Below, piece by piece: positions 35,595 to 43,431 of a DNA stretch of 64,000 nt. Position 1 is the stretch's first letter. Every line of letters begins with the position of its first letter. The DNA lies in contig QIAU01000156.1 in assembly GCA_003225055.1 (NCBI GenBank), positions 1-64,000 on the forward strand. The letters are read 5' to 3'. This DNA is from Acidobacteriota bacterium. GTDB taxonomy: Bacteria > Acidobacteriota > Terriglobia > Terriglobales > Acidobacteriaceae. A program made the translations under genes and the position numbers. The notes below the pieces were generated by a model. The model saw only the letters and a list, made by a program, of their open reading frames with translations. It ran no database searches and was not told the DNA's origin.

Positions 35595-35740
35595 CGCAAA
35601 AGTATAAGACCTGCGATCAACACGATTGTGGGAACCCAGAAATGCACATCGCGGACGACTGCCGAAAACGTGTTCGGCTTTGGTTCCGAATTCTCAACCC
35701 GTTTTTCTTCGATCACCTGCGGCCTCCAGAGTCGCGCCAT
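35582..35740 (-). CDS. Small C-terminally anchored membrane protein
   Basis: A 52-aa protein if translation starts at ATG 35740 (MARLWRPQVIEEKRVE); the frame is open to 35938 but the earlier residues look non-coding. The second half is one hydrophobic helix, FWVPTIVLIAGLILLRWVS. Its stop overlaps the start of the permease gene by 13 bases, so translation of the two may be coupled. It may be a small accessory subunit of the permease; no family is recognised. Confidence 0.45.
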   Translation of the reverse strand: MARLWRPQVIEEKRVENSEPKPNTFSAVVRDVHFWVPTIVLIAGLILLRWVS

Positions 35741-36153
35741 CCTACGCAGTTTGCGCGGGCGGTGCAAGTCCTCGATTTGAAGAATTACGGGATAGAGCGT
35801 CCACCCGTGTTTGCGACCGCATGCGCACCATATATCATTGACCTTTTCCGCGCTTCTCCCGGTCAGGCGGGCGAGTGGGTAGATAGCGCGGAAACTGAAC
35901 CGAGAACTTGAATGAGGCGATTTACCGGAATTCTCCATCTCCTTGCCAGGCTGGGCCTGGCATCTGCTTTCTCCGCCATCGCCACCTTCGCCCTCTGTGG
36001 CTTGGCGAACTTGGGCTCCATCGCTATCCAGATAGGCGGAATCGGTGCTCTCGCCCCGAACCAGAAAGGCGAACTCGCAAGGCTGGGCGTCAGAGCCATG
36101 GCTAAGCTAATGTCGGGTTCGATCTCGCGTAGGTTGCTGTAAAACTACCGGGC
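35741..36153. other. 413-bp stretch without a clear gene
   Basis: Frames on both strands (for example 35912-36142 plus, 35863-36099 minus) lack homology and ribosome sites that would support them. The minus strand here should contain the promoter for the small membrane protein and permease, and the end of the molybdenum-hydroxylase operon. Confidence 0.4.
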
Positions 36154-36822
36154 TTATTGCTGCGCGGTTCCTTTGACCACAAGGGCAAAGGGAAGCTCCT
36201 CGCCTGACGACAACTTCATGCCGGCGGAAAAAATCCAGTGATCCTGGTCATCCTTGTAGGCGGCGGGTACCGGTCCGCCGCCCGGGGGCTGAACCAGGCT
36301 CAGAACTCCAGGGTGCTTGGTCTTGGTTGCCCCGCGACTCAGAGCCACAAGCTCCTGGAATTTGGAAGTGGCGTTCGGATCGGGGTCCGAACCTGCGGGA
36401 ACAAGCAGGAGAAAATCACGGCTGGGCGCCGCTCCCAAGTGATTTCCGTCGTTGGGCATGAGCTCGTAGCGCAGAGTGTAAAAACCGGCAGGAATTGCTT
36501 GTCCTCGGTAATCGCTGCCGGCCTTAGGAAAGTGCAGCACCCCGGCCAGAGTCGATTCCGCGAATTCGGGGTACAGTAAGTCAGCCGCATCGCTCTTCGG
36601 TTGCGCAGGAATACTTTTGCGGGTCCACATTTCACAGACAGGCGTTCCGTCATCGAGGGACACGCGATATCCCTTGGAGTCCAGCACCTGCCGCACCGCT
36701 TCAGCGACGCTCGTCTCGGTTAACGGTCCAAGGGTGTCCACCTTTCCCTTCTGCGCCGCGCACAGAGACGAAAACAGCAGAGGGCAAGCGATTGCCCACG
36801 CTAAGGCCGGAAGCTTACGCAT
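36154..36822 (-). CDS. Secreted protein of unknown function
   Basis: A 222-aa protein with a good signal peptide (MRKLPALAWAIACPLLFSSLCAA). The mature part is beta-rich, with AGVLHFPKAGSDYRGQAIPAGFYTLRYELMPNDG near 92-125, which resembles small immunoglobulin-like or jelly-roll periplasmic domains. No catalytic motif is seen. It follows the Cys-rich 77-aa gene by 12 bases and is probably the last gene of the molybdenum-hydroxylase operon. Confidence 0.75.
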   Translation of the reverse strand: MRKLPALAWAIACPLLFSSLCAAQKGKVDTLGPLTETSVAEAVRQVLDSKGYRVSLDDGTPVCEMWTRKSIPAQPKSDAADLLYPEFAESTLAGVLHFPKAGSDYRGQAIPAGFYTLRYELMPNDGNHLGAAPSRDFLLLVPAGSDPDPNATSKFQELVALSRGATKTKHPGVLSLVQPPGGGPVPAAYKDDQDHWIFSAGMKLSSGEELPFALVVKGTAQQ

Positions 36823-36834
36823 GTTCAGCGCGAC

Positions 36835-37068
36835 CTAGCCGCATTTCCCAGTTCCATGACAGGCACGATTCTTAGAACTGCATTGGCCCGGCTCGGCCAG
36901 CTCTCCATCCGGGCCAATGCAGGTCTGTGTGTGCATGCACCAGAACAGACCATCGTTCGAGGGCGGCACAGTCGGGTCCGGTTCAGCCAGAATGAACTGG
37001 CCTTTCCAGCGCAGTGCCGAACAAAGGTTCGGATGATTGGTGTTGAAGCGATCCGATTCGCTAATCAC
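36835..37068 (-). CDS. Small Cys-rich protein (77 aa)
   Basis: The ATG at 37068 overlaps the preceding stop by four bases (ATGA), strong evidence for translation. The protein has no signal peptide. Its second half holds five Cys residues in FWCMHTQTCIGPDGE, GQCSSKNRACHGTGKCG, spaced as for a metal or Fe-S site or a disulfide knot. An early Cys lies in NLCSALRWKGQF. No family is recognised. Placed between the FAD subunit gene and a secreted protein gene, it could serve in cofactor insertion or as a small redox partner; this is an inference. Confidence 0.7.
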   Translation of the reverse strand: MISESDRFNTNHPNLCSALRWKGQFILAEPDPTVPPSNDGLFWCMHTQTCIGPDGELAEPGQCSSKNRACHGTGKCG

Positions 37069-38054
37069 GCGGCACCTCCCGAAGCAGCTTTCAAGATCGC
37101 GCGTTTCACCGCCACGCGCGCAAGCTGCACTTTGTATTCGTTGTGGCTGAGAGGCTTGGCGTCCTTCACCGCGGCTTCAGCGGCTTTCTGCGCCGTCTCT
37201 TGGTCGAGAGGCTGTGCCGTCAGGGCCTGCTCTGCCTCCGGCGACATCCACGGCACGGGCGCAACATACCCCATCACAATTCGCGCCGACTCTACGTTCG
37301 AGCCTTGCATTTTCAGCGCGACCGCCGCGACTGCCAGGGGCCAGTCAAAGACGTCCTTCTGCCGGATTTCGTAATGCGCAATTTTCGCATTCGGCACCGG
37401 CGGGACCACGACCTCCGTGACAATTTCATTCGGACCAAGATCATGTTCGCGCTCATTTTCGCTCTTAGGAATCACAAAGAACTTTTCGAGCGGCAGCTCA
37501 CGTTTGCCTTTGGGTCCTTCCAGCCGGATTTTCGCCTCATAAGCAATGAGAACCGGAACGATGGTGGAAGGGCTGACAAACTTTGCAGGTCCTTCGTTTC
37601 CCAGAATGGCGTGGTAGCGGTTATCGCCATCTGCGACCAGTTCGTTGCCGGTCTCGTCCTTGGGTAAGAGCCCGAAACCGTTACGGAAATACCAGCAGCG
37701 AGGCCGTTGGCAGAGATTGCCGGCGAGCGTCGCCATATTGCGAATCTGCGGGCTCGCGGCTTCGATGGCCGCCTCGGCGAGGGCCGGGTAATTTTTCTTA
37801 ATCCCGGCATCGTCGGCCAGATCAGCGAGCGTAGTCAGCGCGCCCATGCGCAGTCCCTGTGGGCTCGAAGAAATACCCCGCAGATCTCTTATGTTCTTGA
37901 TGTTGACCAGCCGCTTGGGGGAAACAATATCGTCCTTCATGAGTGCCAGCAAATCGGTTCCGCCGGCGAGAATTTCCGTGCCGCCCCAGGAGGCGCCTAG
38001 GAGGCTGACGGCCTGTGCTTTCGTTGTCGGGCTAACGTATTCAAACGGTCGCAT
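37065..38054 (-). CDS. Molybdenum hydroxylase FAD subunit (PaoB/YagS-like)
   Basis: The start is ATG 38054 (MRPFEYVSPTT), sharing one base with the upstream TGA; the frame open to 38648 lies inside the large-subunit gene. The 329-aa protein has the FAD-loop ILAGGTDLLALMKDDI near 28-43 and LAGNLCQRPRCWYFRNGFG near 115-133. The latter resembles the Fe-S-containing loop of YagS/HcrB-type subunits (two Cys visible there). The C-terminal CO-dehydrogenase flavoprotein domain is complete. It passes electrons from the Fe-S subunit to the acceptor. Confidence 0.93.
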   Translation of the reverse strand: MRPFEYVSPTTKAQAVSLLGASWGGTEILAGGTDLLALMKDDIVSPKRLVNIKNIRDLRGISSSPQGLRMGALTTLADLADDAGIKKNYPALAEAAIEAASPQIRNMATLAGNLCQRPRCWYFRNGFGLLPKDETGNELVADGDNRYHAILGNEGPAKFVSPSTIVPVLIAYEAKIRLEGPKGKRELPLEKFFVIPKSENEREHDLGPNEIVTEVVVPPVPNAKIAHYEIRQKDVFDWPLAVAAVALKMQGSNVESARIVMGYVAPVPWMSPEAEQALTAQPLDQETAQKAAEAAVKDAKPLSHNEYKVQLARVAVKRAILKAASGGAA

Positions 38055-40417
38055 CACGCACCTGCTTTCTGTCCCAGCGCGGCCAGAACCCGGTCGGGTG
38101 TAAGGGGAAGGAAGGGAACTCGCACCCCAATCGCATTGGCGACGGCGTTGGAGATCGCCGCGCCGGGCGAGACCACCGGCGGCTCTCCGAGTCCAATCAC
38201 GCCGCGCTCGTCGTATCCTTTCCCGGTCATCATGTGGACGACCAGTTCCGGAATGTCGTTGAATCCCGCCAGCCGGTAGAACTCGAGGTTCGCATTCAGC
38301 ATGCGCCCGGTGGTCGGGTCCATCACTTTCTCTTCGAATAGAGAATAGCTGATGCCCATGATCAGGGCGCCGTAGCATTGGCTCTCCGCCGTTTTCAGGT
38401 CTATGACCAAACCGCAATCCTGCACCGCCACCATCTTTTCCACTTTCACGATTCCGGTGTCGGTGTCGACTTCGACTTCGGCCATCTGCACGCCGCCGAC
38501 TCCGCTGTTGGTGAGATCGGGGGGCTTCGTCCGGTCCGGATTCGTGCCCCGCACCGTGATCGGCATGGCTCCCAGCTTGGCGCATGCTTCCTTCCAGCTC
38601 AGGGACCTGTGGGAGTCTCCTTTGACACCCACTCTGCCGTTCACGCACTCCAACTGGTCCGGTTGCGCGTCGAGCGTGGGCGCAACTTTAGCGAACAGTA
38701 GATCGCGCGCGTCCACGGCGGCGCGGCGCGTAGAGGAACTGACTCCTCCGATCGTGGTTGAGCCGCCGGAACCGCCCGACGGCGGATAAGTCGTGTCGCC
38801 GATCTCGAGTTGAATGGCATCCATCGGCACTCCCAAGGTGTCGGCGGCGACGATCAGGATGCAGGTCCGCGTTCCGGTCCCCAGATCCTGCGACCCCAGC
38901 TTGAGATCAACCGATCCATCGGGATGCAGGGTGAGATCGCAATCGCTGTTGTGACCGCGCCCGCCCCAGGTATGAAGGGACAGACCGACGCCGCGTGTGA
39001 TATTGCCGGAGCGATTCTGCGCACGGGGGTGCCACTTCTCGTTCCAGCCCATCAGGTTGGCGGCAATGCCGAGTTCTTCGCGGTAGATATCCTGGCGTGG
39101 CTTGGTGATATCGAGGTTCTTCCCGAAGAATTCGACTGGATCCATGTTGAGCTTGGCGGCCAGATCATCCAGCGCGCACATGGTCAGGACCGCTGCCTGG
39201 GGGTGGTTGGGTGCGCGCCAGGCGCGCGCCGGTCCTATATTGTTGCGAATCGCGGTGTGCTCTTTCCGCTGATGGGGAATTGTGAAAACGTAAGGAATGG
39301 GTGGCATGCCCCCGCCGCCGGGACCACCCGTTCCCCACGATTCAGACTGCCAGGCGACCAGAGTGCCGTCCCTTTTCGCGCCCACCTTCACGCGCGCGTA
39401 CGCGGACGGCCGAGCGCCCGCGACTTCAAGTTCGGCATCGCGCTCCAGCATGATGCGCACCGGTTTACCTTGCGCCTTCTTCGATATTTGGGCAGTGAAA
39501 ATTCCCCAGCGATCAGGCGAGAACTTACTGCCGAAACCGCCGCCAACGTGGTCCTGATGAACGTGAATGTTGCTGGCCGGAATTGCAAGCGGTTCCGCCA
39601 TTTGTCCGGGGATGCCGGAAACGTTCTGGGTGGAGATGTGAGTGAGTAAGTGATCGGCATCCGGCCACTCGGAGATCGTGCCGTGGCTCTCCAGGCAGCA
39701 GTGAGTGATGACGGGAACACCGTAGAGTCCTTCGGAGACCACTTCGGCCTCAGCCATTGCCTTATCTGGATCGCCCACCGTCTGCGCCGCCGCTTTTTCA
39801 TAGTTTGATTTTGGCCGGCTTGCCGCTTCCGGGTGAACGGTGGCCTCCCGTAAAGCATTCAGTACGGCATCATTCGCGCCACTCGACTTGAAAGACTTAA
39901 GCTTGTCTTCCGTGGGTTTTTCTGTCACTCCGTACTGCTGGATTTTTTCCACGATCTGCCGGTTGGGGACTTGGTTATCCAGCAGGTCGTCGATGTCATT
40001 CATGCTGAGCGGGCCCTCTTCCTGCGTGGCTCCTTGGGGAGGTTCAGCATCGCTAACCAGGTGTGGCAGCTTTTGATATTCCACTTGAATGGCCCGGATG
40101 GCATCTTCTGCGGTGGGCTCATCCACGGCAGCAACGGCGACCACGTCATCTCCCGCCCAGTGAATGTTCGCATTCGGCTTCTGCACAATTTCTACCGCCT
40201 TCACACCGGGCATCCTCTCGGCGGCGCTGGTGTCGATGCTCACGACTTTCGCGTGCGCATAGGGACAACGGAGCACCTTGCCATAGAGCATGCCGGGACG
40301 ATGGACATCGTAGGTATACTTCGCCTGTCCCGAGACTTTGACGGGAGAATCGACCCTTGTGATGCGCTTGCCGATCAGGGTGCGGTGTTCTTGATCGGGC
40401 CATGCGTAGTCCGGCAT
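38054..40417 (-). CDS. Molybdenum hydroxylase large subunit with inserted helical domain (PaoC/YagR-like)
   Basis: This is a 787-aa molybdopterin-cytosine-dinucleotide-type subunit: first domain KRITRVDSPVKVSGQAKYTYD, cofactor loops HVGGGFGSKF near 285 and GGSGGSTTIGGVS near 560, and the catalytic Glu in IGLGEPPVVSPGAAISNAV near 750. The family is usually about 730 aa. The extra length is residues 130-200, where NQVPNRQIVEKIQQYGV...SSGANDAVLNALREA forms a separate helical module. The enzyme should oxidise aldehydes or N-heterocycles in the periplasm, together with the Tat-exported Fe-S subunit. Confidence 0.93.
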   Translation of the reverse strand: MPDYAWPDQEHRTLIGKRITRVDSPVKVSGQAKYTYDVHRPGMLYGKVLRCPYAHAKVVSIDTSAAERMPGVKAVEIVQKPNANIHWAGDDVVAVAAVDEPTAEDAIRAIQVEYQKLPHLVSDAEPPQGATQEEGPLSMNDIDDLLDNQVPNRQIVEKIQQYGVTEKPTEDKLKSFKSSGANDAVLNALREATVHPEAASRPKSNYEKAAAQTVGDPDKAMAEAEVVSEGLYGVPVITHCCLESHGTISEWPDADHLLTHISTQNVSGIPGQMAEPLAIPASNIHVHQDHVGGGFGSKFSPDRWGIFTAQISKKAQGKPVRIMLERDAELEVAGARPSAYARVKVGAKRDGTLVAWQSESWGTGGPGGGGMPPIPYVFTIPHQRKEHTAIRNNIGPARAWRAPNHPQAAVLTMCALDDLAAKLNMDPVEFFGKNLDITKPRQDIYREELGIAANLMGWNEKWHPRAQNRSGNITRGVGLSLHTWGGRGHNSDCDLTLHPDGSVDLKLGSQDLGTGTRTCILIVAADTLGVPMDAIQLEIGDTTYPPSGGSGGSTTIGGVSSSTRRAAVDARDLLFAKVAPTLDAQPDQLECVNGRVGVKGDSHRSLSWKEACAKLGAMPITVRGTNPDRTKPPDLTNSGVGGVQMAEVEVDTDTGIVKVEKMVAVQDCGLVIDLKTAESQCYGALIMGISYSLFEEKVMDPTTGRMLNANLEFYRLAGFNDIPELVVHMMTGKGYDERGVIGLGEPPVVSPGAAISNAVANAIGVRVPFLPLTPDRVLAALGQKAGA

Positions 40418-40420
40418 ACC

Positions 40421-41056
40421 TTAAGCTCCTTTCTGTGAAAGCTGCGCCATTGCCTGGCGGATTCCTGCATAGGTTCCGCAGCGGCAGAGATTGCCGCTTA
40501 ATCCTCGGCGGATATCCTCGGGTGTGGGATGCGGGTGCTTGTCGAGGAGCGACTTGCAGGCGACCACAAAGCCGGGAGTGCAGAAACCGCATTGGGAAGC
40601 ATCGTTCTCTACGAATGCCTGCTGCAGGGGGTGCAATTTTCCCGCTTGCATCAGCGATTCGACGGTCGTGATCGCCTTGTGCTGCGCTTCGATAGCAAGG
40701 ACAGAACAGGCGTATACCGGCTTGTTCTCCACCAGCACGGTACAGGAACCGCATTCGGCGCGATCGCAGACACGCTTGGCGCCAGTGAGTTCGAACTGAT
40801 CCCGCAGAGCGTCCAGCAAAGTAACACGCGGTTCGAGACTCGCCTTGTGCACCTTGCCGTTGATCGTAAACTCCATCGGGACTTTACCCGGGCCATACAC
40901 TGGCACTTGCTGGCCCGCAGCCATGACGGCCTGGGGGCCGGCGACCAGCGGAACCGCCACTGAGATTCCGGAAATCTTGAGAAAGTCGCGGCGCGAAACG
41001 CCAGAGTTGTCCTGCTTGTCGCTGGGATGTTTCAGATTCGGATCATCGTCGTCCAT
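40421..41056 (-). CDS. Molybdenum hydroxylase 2Fe-2S subunit with Tat signal (PaoA/YagT-like)
   Basis: The ATG at 41056, preceded by GGAGGCAAGA, is preferred over a TTG at 41068, giving 211 aa. A Tat signal SRRDFLKISGISVAVPLVAG lies near residues 21-40, so the folded complex is exported. The two cluster motifs are CDRAECGSCTVL with a later VYAC, and QCGFCTPGFVVAC with CRCGTYAG. The gene order small-large-medium differs from none-Tat xanthine dehydrogenases but matches the periplasmic aldehyde oxidoreductase style, with the third gene following by overlap. Confidence 0.94.
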   Translation of the reverse strand: MDDDDPNLKHPSDKQDNSGVSRRDFLKISGISVAVPLVAGPQAVMAAGQQVPVYGPGKVPMEFTINGKVHKASLEPRVTLLDALRDQFELTGAKRVCDRAECGSCTVLVENKPVYACSVLAIEAQHKAITTVESLMQAGKLHPLQQAFVENDASQCGFCTPGFVVACKSLLDKHPHPTPEDIRRGLSGNLCRCGTYAGIRQAMAQLSQKGA

Positions 41057-41068
41057 TCTTGCCTCCAA

Positions 41069-41793
41069 CGTTTGAAAAGGTTCAGGCTGGCTTTCAAGGA
41101 ACCAGGAGTGTACGTTCCGAGCGATCGGCCGTTACCGATTCGTGGCCAATTAAAATAGGACCGTGAGCTTACGTTTTTGGGTATCGTAATGATAATCCGG
41201 GCGCGCTCCGTCTCGCAATCAGACTCCCTCCCGGTCATCTTTTGCACGCAGCCGCCTGTGAAATAGTTGAATCGACCCGACAGCTTACCTGAGGGAAAGA
41301 TTTCGATGCGGAGCTTGCGAGCGCAGTTGTTTTGCCGGTTGGGGTTTGGGCTAACGATGACCCCCTGGTGGGAGAATGGTTTCTTAGGCACAGACAGCGG
41401 GAGGGTGTTCAGCGGGGAGGCAGCCGTGATTGTTCGATCTGGTTTGGCATCCTCTGCCCGCATCTGTAGCTCAGTCGTCTCGCGATTCAAAGGCCGGAAA
41501 GCCTCACCCCTCACCTCGAGTGCTGAAGCTCATTGATTCTTCAGCCCCTCGAAGCCTGCGATAGCCTGCGTGCCGCGCAATATTAGGAGTCGGCCGCGGG
41601 GCTGTCAAATCAAGCGTGATAAACGATTGCTTTAGAAAGACTCAATGTCAATGGGGTGGCCGCACTCCCAACCCCACAGGCTCTGCCGGCTCCGCCGCGA
41701 CTAGGTTGACACCTCCCTACTCACCTACTTACTCTCCTGTCTCTCTGGTTTTTTCGTTCCGTCGAAGCCCGGGCTAGCGCCGCTGAACCGCCT
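41069..41793. other. Divergent intergenic region
   Basis: About 725 bases between the divergent molybdenum-hydroxylase operon and gluconokinase. A minus-strand frame at 41032-41514 has no domain, no signal peptide and runs into the Fe-S subunit gene, so I do not call it. Promoters for both transcription units are expected here. Confidence 0.45.
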
Positions 41794-42318
41794 ATGATCG
41801 TAGTCCTCATGGGACCGACCGGAGCCGGCAAGACGACCGTCGGCCGCCTGCTGGCAGAACACCTTGGCTGGGAGTTCGTAGACGGTGATACTTTTCATCC
41901 CGCCGCCAATGTGGAGAAAATGAAACAGGGAATTCCCTTGGAGGACAGCGACCGTTTGCCGTGGCTCCAGGCCATCGGCGGCAGGATAAAGCAATGGATT
42001 GGGGATCATAGAAACGTGGTCCTGGCATGCTCGGCATTGAAACGCATTTACCGGGAGCAACTCTCGGCCGGTCCCGAAGTGAAGCTGGTTTATCTGAAGG
42101 GAACTTATGAAGAGATTTACCAGCGATTGAGTCTACGAACCGGGCACTTCGCAACTCAGCAGTTATTGGCGAGTCAATTTGCCGTTCTCGAAGAACCTTC
42201 CGATGCCGTGACCATAGAGGTGAGCCGCTCACCGGAGGAGATCGTCGACGAAATTTGCCGCCGGCTGGCAATTGCATCTACCCAGACAGGCATGAATGAC
42301 TTCCGAAATCCGAAGTAG
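41794..42318 (+). CDS. gntK: Gluconokinase
   Basis: A 174-aa P-loop kinase. Walker A MGPTGAGKTTVGRLLA at the N-terminus, the gluconate-kinase signature FVDGDTFHPAANVEKM with GIPLEDSDRLPWL near 30-60, and ACSALKRIYREQL near 82 are all intact. It phosphorylates gluconate to 6-phosphogluconate. The neighbouring sugar and organic-acid transporter genes fit that role. It stands 11 bases before the metallo-hydrolase gene. Confidence 0.95.
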   Translation: MIVVLMGPTGAGKTTVGRLLAEHLGWEFVDGDTFHPAANVEKMKQGIPLEDSDRLPWLQAIGGRIKQWIGDHRNVVLACSALKRIYREQLSAGPEVKLVYLKGTYEEIYQRLSLRTGHFATQQLLASQFAVLEEPSDAVTIEVSRSPEEIVDEICRRLAIASTQTGMNDFRNPK

Positions 42319-42329
42319 GAGCTATCGAG

Positions 42330-43412
42330 ATGAGTAACGCGTCTATGTGGAAATTCGTTGGGTGGCGCCGTTTTAGAAGCACAGTCCTTTTGGGGATTCT
42401 GAATCTATTTTTATTGTCGCTGGCTTGGGCATCCCCGGGGCGCGATGGCAAGCCTCTTGAAGTTTACCTGGTAGACGTAGAAGGCGGGCAGGCCACGCTC
42501 TTTGTGACACCCTCGGGCCAGTCCCTGCTGATTGATACGGGCTGGCCCGGCAACGATGGCCGCGATGCCGACCGCATCGTAGCGGCCGCCAAAGACGCAG
42601 GCGTTAAAAAGATTGACTTTGTGTTGATTACTCATTTTCACAAGGATCATGCCGGCGGCATCACGCAGCTGGCCGCCAAAATTCCAATTGGCGCCGTTAT
42701 CGATCATGGCGAGAACCGCGAGCATTCCGACCCGCCCACTGAGCAGGTCTGGCAGGACTACCGGAGCTTCCTGGCGAAAGGGAATGTGAAGCGAATCATC
42801 GCCAAGCCGGGAGAAGCCCTGCCCATTAAGGGTATGGAGACCACAGTCGTAAGTTCCGACGGAGCGTTGATCGACAAACCCCTGCCCGGTGCCGGAGGAC
42901 GAAATCCAGACTGCAAGGCGGGCGACCAGCGTCCCGCCGACAGCAGCGAAAATTTGCGCTCTCTGGGTACCGTGCTTACCTTCGGCAAGCTGCGAATTTT
43001 GGACTTGGGCGACCTGACCTGGGACAAAGAAATGGAATTGATGTGCCCGGTGAACCGGCTAGGCAAAATGGATATTTACCTCGTCTCTCATCATGGGTGG
43101 AGTCAAAGCGGCAGCCCGGCGCTTTTGAACGGCATTGCGCCACGCCTAGCTCTCATGGACAACGGAGCAAGCAAAGGCGGCTCGCCTTCCTCTTGGGACA
43201 TCATCAAGAAATCGCCTCGGCTTGAAGATCTTTGGCAACTCCATTATTCGAACGAAGGCGGCACTGCCCACAATGTTGCTGAAGCCTTCATCGCAAATGT
43301 TCAGGGGCCCGACACAGGGAACTACCTCAAATTGACGGCCTGGAAGGATGGAAGCTTCGAAGTTTTCAACTCGAGAACCGAGAAAACCAAGCACTATGAT
43401 GCCGCGTCCTGA
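42330..43412 (+). CDS. Secreted metallo-beta-lactamase-fold hydrolase (ComEC C-terminal-like)
   Basis: A 360-aa protein with signal peptide (STVLLGILNLFLLSLAWAS near 17-35). The metal site is ITHFHKDHAGG (HxHxDH) near 92-102, with a DTGWPGNDG segment before it, LRILDLGDLTW near 222 and VSHHGWSQSG near 252 as later ligands. This is the ComEC/Rec2-related MBL group, so a phosphodiesterase or nuclease-like hydrolase in the periplasm is likely. Substrate unknown. It may share a transcript with gluconokinase. Confidence 0.88.
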   Translation: MSNASMWKFVGWRRFRSTVLLGILNLFLLSLAWASPGRDGKPLEVYLVDVEGGQATLFVTPSGQSLLIDTGWPGNDGRDADRIVAAAKDAGVKKIDFVLITHFHKDHAGGITQLAAKIPIGAVIDHGENREHSDPPTEQVWQDYRSFLAKGNVKRIIAKPGEALPIKGMETTVVSSDGALIDKPLPGAGGRNPDCKAGDQRPADSSENLRSLGTVLTFGKLRILDLGDLTWDKEMELMCPVNRLGKMDIYLVSHHGWSQSGSPALLNGIAPRLALMDNGASKGGSPSSWDIIKKSPRLEDLWQLHYSNEGGTAHNVAEAFIANVQGPDTGNYLKLTAWKDGSFEVFNSRTEKTKHYDAAS

Positions 43413-43431
43413 CCGATTCCTTTTCAGGACG
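43405..43431. terminator. Inverted repeat joining two convergent stop codons
   Basis: The arms cgtcctga (43405-43412) and tcaggacg (43424-43431) are perfect reverse complements around an 11-nt loop. The left arm ends with the TGA of the metallo-hydrolase; the right arm begins with the complement of the TGA of the MFS gene. It could act as a two-way terminator or mRNA 3'-end hairpin; a T-run is present only inside the loop. Confidence 0.5.

Noticed and set aside
41032-41514. 160-aa minus-strand frame upstream of the Fe-S subunit
   Set aside because: Low-complexity, no domain or signal peptide, and it overlaps the well supported start of the Fe-S subunit.
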